This document shows positions 14,704-19,960 of a stretch of 19,960 nucleotides of DNA, one piece after another; position 1 is the stretch's first letter, and each line of letters starts with the position of its first letter. This stretch comes from Ga0074130 sp035565355. GTDB taxonomy: Bacteria > Pseudomonadota > Gammaproteobacteria > Burkholderiales > Rhodocyclaceae. The DNA is taken from contig DATMSM010000067.1 of the NCBI GenBank assembly GCA_035565355.1, forward strand, positions 1-19,960, given 5' to 3'. Made by a program: the position numbers and the translations under genes. Under the pieces are notes generated by a model. The model saw nothing but the letters and a program-made list of their open reading frames with translations, did no database searches and was not told the DNA's origin.

Positions 14704-15672
14704 GTGCAACTCGATGCCCTCTACGCCCTGATCGCCAAGGATATGCAGGCGGTCGACGCCGTCATACGCGCGCGTCTTCATTCAGATGTCGTACTGGTGC
14801 GTCAGGTGGCCGAATACATCATCCAGAGCGGCGGCAAGCGCATGCGCCCGGCACTGGTGCTGCTGGTGGCCGGCGCCTTTGGCTACCAGGGCCGTAATCA
14901 CCACGAACTGGCCGCCGTGGTCGAGTTCATCCACACCGCGACCCTGCTGCATGATGATGTGGTTGATGAATCATCATTGCGCCGCGGCAGGGACACCGCC
15001 AATGCCCTGTTCGGTAATGCCGCCAGCGTTCTGGTTGGGGATTTTCTCTATTCGCGCGCCTTCCAGATGATGGTCAATGTCGGCGACATGCGCGTGATGG
15101 AGGTTCTCTCCGATGCCACCAATATCATCGCCGAAGGCGAGGTATTGCAGCTCATGAATGTGCACGATGCCGACGTCGGCATCGAAGACTATCTGCGCGT
15201 GATTCGCTACAAGACCGCCAAGCTGTTCGAAGCCGCCTCACGCCTGGGCGCCATTCTGGGCGGCGCGGATGCGGAAACCGAAGCCGCCATGGCGACCTAC
15301 GGCATGCACCTGGGCACAGCTTTCCAACTGGTCGACGACGTACTCGACTACTCCGGCGACCAGGAGGAAATCGGCAAGAGCCTGGGCGACGACCTGGCCG
15401 AAGGCAAGCCCACGCTACCGCTGATCCATGTCATGCAACAAGGCAATGCCGAACAGGCTGCCTGCGTGCGCCGCGCCATTGAAACCGGCGGGCGTGACGA
15501 ATTCCCCGCGGTGCTGGCTGCCGTGCAGGCTACCGGCGCGCTGGAGGAAGCCCGGCGCTATGCGGAAGCCGAGGCGGCGATTGCCCAGAAGGCGCTGGAA
15601 CGTTTGCCCGCTTCTCAATACAAAAAATCTCTGATAGAATTATCGTCCTTTGCAGTTGCACGAAGGCACTAA
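14704..15672 (+). CDS. ispB: Octaprenyl/polyprenyl diphosphate synthase
   Basis: A 322-residue trans-prenyltransferase that makes the long isoprenoid side chain of ubiquinone. Both aspartate-rich motifs are present: DDVVD (84-88, followed by LRRG) and DDVLD (211-215, in QLVDDVLDYSGD). The substrate-binding GGKRMRP (43-49) and RYKTAKLFEAA (168-178) are intact, and the length fits IspB. The start is GTG at 14704 (MQLDALYALI); no strong ribosome site is visible. The gene has its own promoter and no terminator before tRNA-Pro, so read-through into the tRNA is likely. Confidence 0.95.
   Translation: MQLDALYALIAKDMQAVDAVIRARLHSDVVLVRQVAEYIIQSGGKRMRPALVLLVAGAFGYQGRNHHELAAVVEFIHTATLLHDDVVDESSLRRGRDTANALFGNAASVLVGDFLYSRAFQMMVNVGDMRVMEVLSDATNIIAEGEVLQLMNVHDADVGIEDYLRVIRYKTAKLFEAASRLGAILGGADAETEAAMATYGMHLGTAFQLVDDVLDYSGDQEEIGKSLGDDLAEGKPTLPLIHVMQQGNAEQAACVRRAIETGGRDEFPAVLAAVQATGALEEARRYAEAEAAIAQKALERLPASQYKKSLIELSSFAVARRH
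15633..15640 (+). promoter_or_regulatory. Extended -10 promoter inside the ispB 3' end
   Basis: TGATAGAAT (15632-15640) fits an extended -10 (TG-N-TATAAT-like) with no clear -35. It would start a transcript about 100 nt upstream of tRNA-Pro, covering the two leader hairpins. Assigned only from sequence resemblance. Confidence 0.35.
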
Positions 15673-15716
15673 AAGGCCTGTCGTGCAGGGTTTCCGAGAG
15701 CTACCCCGACGCTCTC
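15657..15716 (+). other. Two leader hairpins between ispB and tRNA-Pro
   Basis: Hairpin 1 (15657-15687) pairs TGCACGA and AGGC with GCCT and TCGTGCA, an 11-bp stem with one bulged G and an 8-nt loop. Its 5' half includes the ispB stop codon. Hairpin 2 (15696-15716) pairs GAGAGC with GCTCTC. Neither has a T-run. They may guide processing of the tRNA precursor or mark a small RNA. Confidence 0.4.
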
Positions 15717-15747
15717 TACAGATCGAGAATCAAGGAAATCGGCAAAT

Positions 15748-15824
15748 CGGGGCGTAGCTCAGCCTGGTAGAGTACTGCGTTCGGGACGCAGGAGTCGGAT
15801 GTTCGAATCATCTCGCCCCGACCA
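15748..15824 (+). tRNA. tRNA-Pro (anticodon CGG)
   Basis: A 77-nt cloverleaf. The acceptor stem CGGGGCG pairs with CGCCCCG, then A and an encoded CCA. The anticodon stem CTGCG/CGCAG encloses TTCGGGA with anticodon CGG at 15782-15784. The T-loop is TTCGAAT. The C1 start base is characteristic of bacterial tRNA-Pro. Confidence 0.97.
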
Positions 15825-15829
15825 ATTCA

Positions 15830-15864
15830 AGGCCCACGTAATCGTCAGATTGCGTGGGCTTTTC
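15830..15864 (+). terminator. Terminator after tRNA-Pro
   Basis: CCCACGTAAT (15833-15842) pairs with ATTGCGTGGG (15849-15858) with one T-G wobble and a 6-nt loop, extended by a G-C pair and followed by CTTTTCCC. It separates tRNA-Pro from the pilSR unit. Confidence 0.75.
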
Positions 15865-15955
15865 CCTTATGGCGAGCCGGTCTTTGGCCGGTAGCGCCAA
15901 AGCCTTTCCCGAATGGCTGGTCGGGCCGGGGGCGAGCGTGTACTATGCCGTTCTC

Positions 15956-16183
15956 ATGAAGTGGCTGATTCTTTTCCTGGTGATCTGGGTGGCGTGGCGC
16001 CTGTTTCGTGTCTTGCGCCAACCCGGTCCGCCGAGCGCGCGTTCGCAGCGGGGCGAGCCCATGCGCGCCTGCGCGCATTGCGGCCTGAATGTGCCGGAGA
16101 GCGAGGCGCTGATCGAAAGCGCTACGCTCAGTTATTGCTGCGAAGCGCATCGCCGGCTCGGTCCGGCCGCGCGGGCACGCTAG
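15956..16183 (+). CDS. PP0621-like small membrane zinc-ribbon protein
   Basis: A 75-residue protein with one N-terminal membrane helix (about 2-18, MKWLILFLVIWVAW), a short proline/arginine linker and a possible zinc site formed by Cys39-x2-Cys42 (CAHC), Cys61/Cys62 and His65 (YCCEAH). It resembles the PP0621 family found directly upstream of pilS in betaproteobacteria and pseudomonads; function unknown. The ATG at 15956 is chosen over an in-frame upstream extension because it gives the family N-terminus. Its TAG stop shares a base with the GTG start of pilS, indicating translational coupling. Confidence 0.8.
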   Translation: MKWLILFLVIWVAWRLFRVLRQPGPPSARSQRGEPMRACAHCGLNVPESEALIESATLSYCCEAHRRLGPAARAR

Positions 16184-17775
16184 TGGTCAAGGATCGCCTG
16201 GTTGGCGCCCTGACGCAGCGGCAGGATCGCTGGCCCGAATCCTTTCCCCGTTCCCTGCGCTACTTCAATCTCTATCGCCTGCTAGTCGCCGCACTGTTTT
16301 TGGCGATGGCGCTGGTCTATGACGTCGTGCCTGCGGTGGGGGATTTTTCCCTGGAGCGTTTCGTCCGCATCTGCTCCGGCTATCTATTGCTTGCGATAGC
16401 TCTCTTCGCAGTGCCGGATCGTCTGCAACTGCGCTTTACCTGGTTACTGACGGTCGGCGTGCTGGCGGACATCGTCTGCATCACCTTGCTGATGCATAAC
16501 AGCGGCGGCGTACGCAGTGGCTTTGCCTACATGCTGCTGGTGACGCTGGCCGGTGCCGGCATTGTCGGTCAGGGGCGCATGACGCTCTTCCATGCTGCCA
16601 TGGCAACGCTGGCGGTGCTAGGCGAACAGAGCTGGCGGGTATTGCGCGATGTCGGCGAACCGCTGGAGTTTTTCCAAGCCGGGGTGATGAGCCTGGGCTT
16701 TTTCGCCACGGCCATAACGGCCCGCCTGCTCGCCAGCCGCGTTATTGCCAACGAGGAGCTGGCGCGGCGTCAGGGAGAGGAGCTGGCGGCGCAACTGCAC
16801 ATCAACCAGCGCGTGATCCGCGATATGCAGGATGGCGTGCTGGTGGTGGATAAAGCCGGCAATGTGCGGCAGCACAACCCGCAGGCCGCTGTGCTGTTCG
16901 GCGTGGCGGGGCAGGACCTGACCCAACTGGCGCAATTCTCCGGCGCCCTACAGGAGCGCTTTGCGCTCTGGTACGGCGCTGCCCGCGAATGCAGCGAGCT
17001 GTTGCGCACGGCTGAGGGGCAGCGCCTGCTGCGCGTACGCTTCCTGCCGCCGGGCGAGCGCGGCAATGCGCTGCTCTATATCGAGGACATGGCCCTGGTG
17101 CAGGCCCAGGCGCAGCAGATCAAGCTGGCGGCGCTGGGCCGCCTGGCGGCGAACATGGCGCACGAGATCCGCAATCCGCTGGCCTCGATCAGCCATGCCG
17201 CCGAGCTGTTGGGCGAGGAGCATGTCGATGCCACGCACGCACGCCTGACGCGCATCATCGCTGACAATACTCAGCGCCTGGATCGTATCGTCAACGAGGT
17301 TCTGGAGCTGGGGCGGCGTGACCGCACCGCGCCCGAGGTGATCCGCCTTAACGACTTCTGCGCCGGCCTGATCGAGGAGCTGGCGCTGAATGCACCGGTT
17401 CTGCACGAGACGGTCTCCCTGCAGATGGAACCCGAGTTGCTGATCCGCTTCGACCGCGGCCATTTGCATCGCGTCATGTCCAATCTTCTGATGAACGCCT
17501 CGCGCTACTCCAGCGGTCAGCCGGGGGCCATCCGGCTCGTGGCCCGGCTGTTGCCGGTGCAGATGGTCGAGATCTGCGTGATTGACGATGGCGCAGGGAT
17601 CAGCGAAGCTCTACGCACCCAGGTTTTCGAACCCTTCTTCACCACCCATGCTGGCGGCACTGGCTTGGGTCTGTATATTGCGCGTGAACTGTGCGAAGCC
17701 AATGGCGCCTCCCTGGAGCTCAGGGATAACGATCCCGGCGCGCACTTCTGCATACACGCTCAGGGAGCACTATGA
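16183..17775 (+). CDS. pilS: PilS-type sensor histidine kinase
   Basis: A 530-residue inner-membrane kinase that controls type IV pilin transcription through PilR. SLRYFNLYRLLVA (24-36) opens about six transmembrane helices (to about 186), as in PilS. A PAS-like domain (about 205-300) and the HisKA domain follow, with His327 in MAHEIRNPL. The ATPase domain has N-box-like NLLMNASRYS (434-443), DDGAGI (468-473) and GTGLGLYIAREL (492-503). The GTG start at 16183 overlaps the previous stop. An in-frame upstream extension to 15913 is only the shadow of the preceding gene. It overlaps pilR by 4 nt (ATGA). Confidence 0.93.
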   Translation: MVKDRLVGALTQRQDRWPESFPRSLRYFNLYRLLVAALFLAMALVYDVVPAVGDFSLERFVRICSGYLLLAIALFAVPDRLQLRFTWLLTVGVLADIVCITLLMHNSGGVRSGFAYMLLVTLAGAGIVGQGRMTLFHAAMATLAVLGEQSWRVLRDVGEPLEFFQAGVMSLGFFATAITARLLASRVIANEELARRQGEELAAQLHINQRVIRDMQDGVLVVDKAGNVRQHNPQAAVLFGVAGQDLTQLAQFSGALQERFALWYGAARECSELLRTAEGQRLLRVRFLPPGERGNALLYIEDMALVQAQAQQIKLAALGRLAANMAHEIRNPLASISHAAELLGEEHVDATHARLTRIIADNTQRLDRIVNEVLELGRRDRTAPEVIRLNDFCAGLIEELALNAPVLHETVSLQMEPELLIRFDRGHLHRVMSNLLMNASRYSSGQPGAIRLVARLLPVQMVEICVIDDGAGISEALRTQVFEPFFTTHAGGTGLGLYIARELCEANGASLELRDNDPGAHFCIHAQGAL

Positions 17776-19136
17776 ACGTACGTCAGGAAGTCGCCGACGG
17801 CGCACGCAGGCGCGTGCTGGTTGTCGATGACGAAGCCGATATCCGCGAGCTACTTGATCTGACGCTTGCGCGCATGGGTCTGGATGCCGATTGCGCAGCC
17901 AATCTGGCCGAGGCGCGCGAACGGCTCGCCGGTGGCCGCTATCAGTTGTGCCTGACGGATATGCGCCTGCCCGACGGGGAAGGGCTGGCGCTGGTGCGCG
18001 AAATCAATCAGAGCGGCCTGGATCTGCCGGTGGCGGTGATCACCGCCCATGGCAGCATGGAGAACGCGGTGGCCGCGCTCAAGGCCGGCGCCTTCGATTA
18101 CCTGTCCAAGCCGGTGTCGCTCGATCAACTGCGCGCCCTGGTGCGGGCGGCGCTGGATCTGCCGCAACTGCCGCAGACGGTATCGGCGGAAAACGAGGCC
18201 CCCCTGGTTGGCAGCTCTGCCGCCATGACCGAGGTGCGCGCCTTGATCGAGCGCGTTGCCCGCAGCCAGGCACCGGTTTATCTGCATGGCGAATCCGGCA
18301 GCGGCAAGGAGCTGGCTGCGCGCATGATCCACCAGCAGGGCGCGCGCCGCGAGCATCCTTTTATCGCTGTGAACTGCGGGGCGATTCCCGAAAACCTGAT
18401 GGAAAGCGAGTTCTTCGGCTATCGCAAGGGCGCCTTCACCGGCGCCGACAGCGACCGCGACGGCTTCTTCCAGGTGGCCAACGGCGGCACCCTGTTTCTT
18501 GACGAGGTGGCCGATCTGCCGCTGTCCATGCAGGTCAAGCTCTTGCGTGCCATCCAGGAAAAGAAGGTGCGCAAGGTTGGCAGCAGTCAGGAAGAGCCGG
18601 TCGACGTGCGCATCCTCTGCGCCACCCACCAGAACCTGCGCGAGCGGGTCGAGGCAGGGCATTTCCGCCAGGACCTGTTCTATCGCCTCAATGTGATTGA
18701 GGTGCGCATGCCGGCCCTGCGTGAGTGCCGCGAAGACATTCCCCTGCTAGCCCAGCGCATCATGGAACGTGTTGCCCGCCAGTGCGGACAGGCGGTGCCG
18801 CAATTGACCCCGGCGGCGCTCTCCGCCTTGCAGGCCTATCCCTTCCCGGGCAATGTGCGCGAGCTGGAAAACATTATCGAGCGGGCGCTGGCACTGCTCA
18901 GCAGTAGCAGCATTGATGTCGTCGATCTCAACCTCGTCCCCGTCACGCGTGGCGCCGACAGCGTGCCGGATGCCGGCAGCGTGGCCTTGCAGGACTATCT
19001 GGACGAGGTCGAGAGGAAAGTCATCGTCGAGGCGCTGCAAAAGACCGGCTTTAACCGTACCGCAGCTGCCAAGCTGTTGGGCGTGACCTTCCGCTCCCTG
19101 CGTTATCGCATGCAGCGCCTGGAGATCAGTGAGTGA
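17772..19136 (+). CDS. pilR: PilR sigma54-dependent response regulator
   Basis: A 454-residue NtrC-family activator, partner of PilS, that turns on pilA with sigma54. The receiver domain (about 13-125) has Asp19/Asp20 and phosphoacceptor Asp63 (CLTDMRLPDGEG) with Lys113. The AAA+ domain has Walker A GESGSGKE (173-180), the sigma54-contacting GAFTGA loop (220-225) and Walker B LFLDEVADLP (241-250). The C-terminal Fis-type helix-turn-helix is NRTAAAKLLGVTFRSLRYR. Length is normal. The stop overlaps the ampD start (GTGA). No pilin gene is in the window. Confidence 0.95.
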   Translation: MNVRQEVADGARRRVLVVDDEADIRELLDLTLARMGLDADCAANLAEARERLAGGRYQLCLTDMRLPDGEGLALVREINQSGLDLPVAVITAHGSMENAVAALKAGAFDYLSKPVSLDQLRALVRAALDLPQLPQTVSAENEAPLVGSSAAMTEVRALIERVARSQAPVYLHGESGSGKELAARMIHQQGARREHPFIAVNCGAIPENLMESEFFGYRKGAFTGADSDRDGFFQVANGGTLFLDEVADLPLSMQVKLLRAIQEKKVRKVGSSQEEPVDVRILCATHQNLRERVEAGHFRQDLFYRLNVIEVRMPALRECREDIPLLAQRIMERVARQCGQAVPQLTPAALSALQAYPFPGNVRELENIIERALALLSSSSIDVVDLNLVPVTRGADSVPDAGSVALQDYLDEVERKVIVEALQKTGFNRTAAAKLLGVTFRSLRYRMQRLEISE

Positions 19137-19687
19137 GAGAGTGGTCTCTTGATGCCTGCGGCTGGTTAAGTTGCGACCTGCCGGACTTCCGGCGCGTGGC
19201 TTCGCCCAATTGCGACGCCCGCCCCGCAGGCATGCCGGTCGAGCTGCTGGTCATTCACAACATCAGCCTGCCGCCGGATGAGTTCGGTGGCCCCGGCGTG
19301 GAGCAGCTGTTCACCAACACCCTCGACCCGGCCGAGCATCCGTATTACGCCGAGATCCAGGGCATGAAGGTTTCCGCCCACTTCTATATCCGCCGCGACG
19401 GTAGCCTGATCCAGTTCGTCTCCTGCCTGGACCGGGCCTGGCATGCCGGCGCCTCGGAATGGCAGGGGCGGGCGCGTTGCAATGACTTCTCCATCGGCAT
19501 CGAGCTCGAAGGCTGCGATACGCAGCCCTTCGAGGATGCCCAGTACGCGACCTTGGGGCGTCTGTGCGTAGCCCTGTATGCGACCTATCCCTTGCGTGCG
19601 CGGGTCGGCCACGCCGACATCGCGCCCGGCCGCAAGACCGACCCGGGGCCGTGCTTCGACTGGTCCCGGCTGACCTCCCTTATTTAG
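19133..19687 (+). CDS. ampD: 1,6-anhydro-N-acetylmuramyl-L-alanine amidase AmpD
   Basis: A 184-residue cytoplasmic zinc amidase of murein recycling, cleaving the peptide from anhydro-muropeptides. Zinc ligands are His42 (VIHNISLPP), His160 (VGHADI) and Asp170 (RKTDPGP), with catalytic Glu124 (IGIELEG) and Lys168. No signal peptide is present, as expected. The GTG start overlaps the pilR stop by 4 nt, placing it in the pilSR transcript. Loss of AmpD often derepresses ampC beta-lactamase elsewhere; no ampR or ampC is seen here. Confidence 0.95.
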   Translation: MREWSLDACGWLSCDLPDFRRVASPNCDARPAGMPVELLVIHNISLPPDEFGGPGVEQLFTNTLDPAEHPYYAEIQGMKVSAHFYIRRDGSLIQFVSCLDRAWHAGASEWQGRARCNDFSIGIELEGCDTQPFEDAQYATLGRLCVALYATYPLRARVGHADIAPGRKTDPGPCFDWSRLTSLI

Positions 19688-19705
19688 TTCTCTCACGTCT
19701 GCTGC

Positions 19706-19750
19706 GCCGCCTCTCTGCGGCTGTTTTGGCGCGTCCGCAATAAGGCGGAC
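19706..19750 (+). terminator. Tandem hairpins ending the pilSR-ampD unit
   Basis: Hairpin 1: GCCGC (19706-19710) and GCGGC (19717-19721) with a CTCTCT loop, followed by TGTTTT, a modest terminator. Hairpin 2: GTCCGC (19733-19738) and GCGGAC (19745-19750) with an AATAAG loop, followed by TTGTCTTG. Together they likely end transcription before the promoter that follows. Confidence 0.6.
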
Positions 19751-19821
19751 TTGTCTTGCCCATGGGGTGATGCCTCGAAGCCACTGATTTATCTGCACAT
19801 AAAAATATTCAAAAAATAGGC

Positions 19822-19850
19822 TTGCGCATTAAAACTCGCGCCACTAGAAT
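19822..19850 (+). promoter_or_regulatory. Sigma70-type promoter, probably for nrdA
   Basis: TTGCGC (19822-19827) and TAGAAT (19845-19850) are 17 bp apart, with A-rich sequence (19799-19818) upstream that may act as an UP element. The first NrdR box lies over the -10. The gene served begins past the window end; nrdA is inferred from the regulatory sites and from ampD-nrdA order in betaproteobacteria. Confidence 0.7.
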
Positions 19851-19887
19851 TAGTGGGTCCTGAGCGTTTTGACACTATATCTAGTAG
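19841..19887 (+). promoter_or_regulatory. Pair of NrdR boxes
   Basis: Box 1 CCACTAGAATTAGTGG (19841-19856) and box 2 ACACTATATCTAGTAG (19872-19887) match the ACACTATATATAGTGT-type NrdR consensus at 11 and 13 of 16 positions by eye. They are offset by 31 bp, about three helical turns, the spacing known for NrdR operators in front of ribonucleotide reductase genes. Box 1 covers the -10, so NrdR would repress when dATP is high. Confidence 0.8.
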
Positions 19888-19891
19888 GTTT

Positions 19892-19944
19892 TGTGGATTT
19901 CTCGGGCTTTTCTGTGGGTAAGGCTGTGGGCAAGCTGTGGACAA
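19892..19944 (+). promoter_or_regulatory. Cluster of four DnaA-box-like repeats
   Basis: TGTGGATTT (19892), TGTGGGTAA (19913), TGTGGGCAA (19925) and TGTGGACAA (19936) match the reversed DnaA box TGTGNATAA at 7, 8, 7 and 8 of 9 positions. All face the same way, and the last three repeat every 11-12 bp, about one helical turn. DnaA control of nrdAB is known in E. coli. The window ends in a near-palindrome around CCTTAAGG. Confidence 0.55.
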
Positions 19945-19960
19945 ACCTTAAGGGTTTGCC

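Noticed and set aside
13381..14781. Minus-strand frame of 466 codons
   Set aside because: It is antisense to the formyltransferase-ACT gene and the start of ispB. No recognisable domain, and the plus strand has clear motifs.
15913..16182. 90-residue N-terminal extension of PilS
   Set aside because: It is the shadow of the PP0621-like gene. The GTG at 16183 gives the usual PilS beginning.
1..19960. CRISPR arrays, insertion sequences, prophage genes
   Set aside because: No regularly spaced repeat-spacer pattern, transposase, integrase or phage structural gene was found on either strand.

Overview
The window reads as a GC-rich betaproteobacterial chromosome segment, probably Rhodocyclales/Neisseriales-like. 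This rests on the block ispB, tRNA-Pro(CGG), PP0621-like protein, pilS, pilR, ampD, followed by a promoter of the kind expected for nrdA. All supported genes are on the + strand. The large ORFs on the other strand are GC-driven shadows of better genes.

Layout. (1) 1-4257: a terminator ending an upstream unit, then a TctDE/QseBC-type response regulator and sensor kinase (translationally overlapping) and an MHS-type major facilitator with a large periplasmic insertion, closed by a strong terminator. (2) 4280-4437: tRNA-Phe(GAA) with its own promoter and terminator. (3) 4547-13384: an iron-acquisition region with two Fur-box-like sites. The first (4547-4565) precedes a tight five-gene operon: PepSY-type membrane protein, DUF2271 protein, DUF4198 protein, ApbE flavin transferase, and a membrane-anchored diflavin reductase related to CysJ/CPR. 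The second (9100-9118) precedes a Fiu/PiuA-type TonB-dependent siderophore receptor, a PiuC 2-oxoglutarate dioxygenase and an FMN-dependent alpha-hydroxy-acid oxidase. (4) 13450-14598: a formyltransferase-like domain fused to two GcvR-like ACT domains, a domain order opposite to PurU. (5) 14636-19727: ispB with its promoter, a structured leader, tRNA-Pro, a small zinc-ribbon membrane protein, PilS, PilR and AmpD, the last four start/stop-coupled. (6) 19822-19960: a promoter with two NrdR boxes exactly 31 bp apart and four DnaA-box-like repeats. The gene it serves, presumably nrdA, begins beyond the window.

How the genes may work together. The central proposal is an iron-regulated electron wire across the inner membrane: NADPH feeds the cytoplasmic-facing diflavin reductase, electrons pass to the PepSY membrane protein and then to a periplasmic DUF2271 protein carrying covalent FMN on an SGAT motif installed by ApbE. 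The flavoprotein would reduce ferric-siderophore complexes imported by the Fiu-like receptor. Individual families are recognised from sequence; the electron path and substrate are inference.
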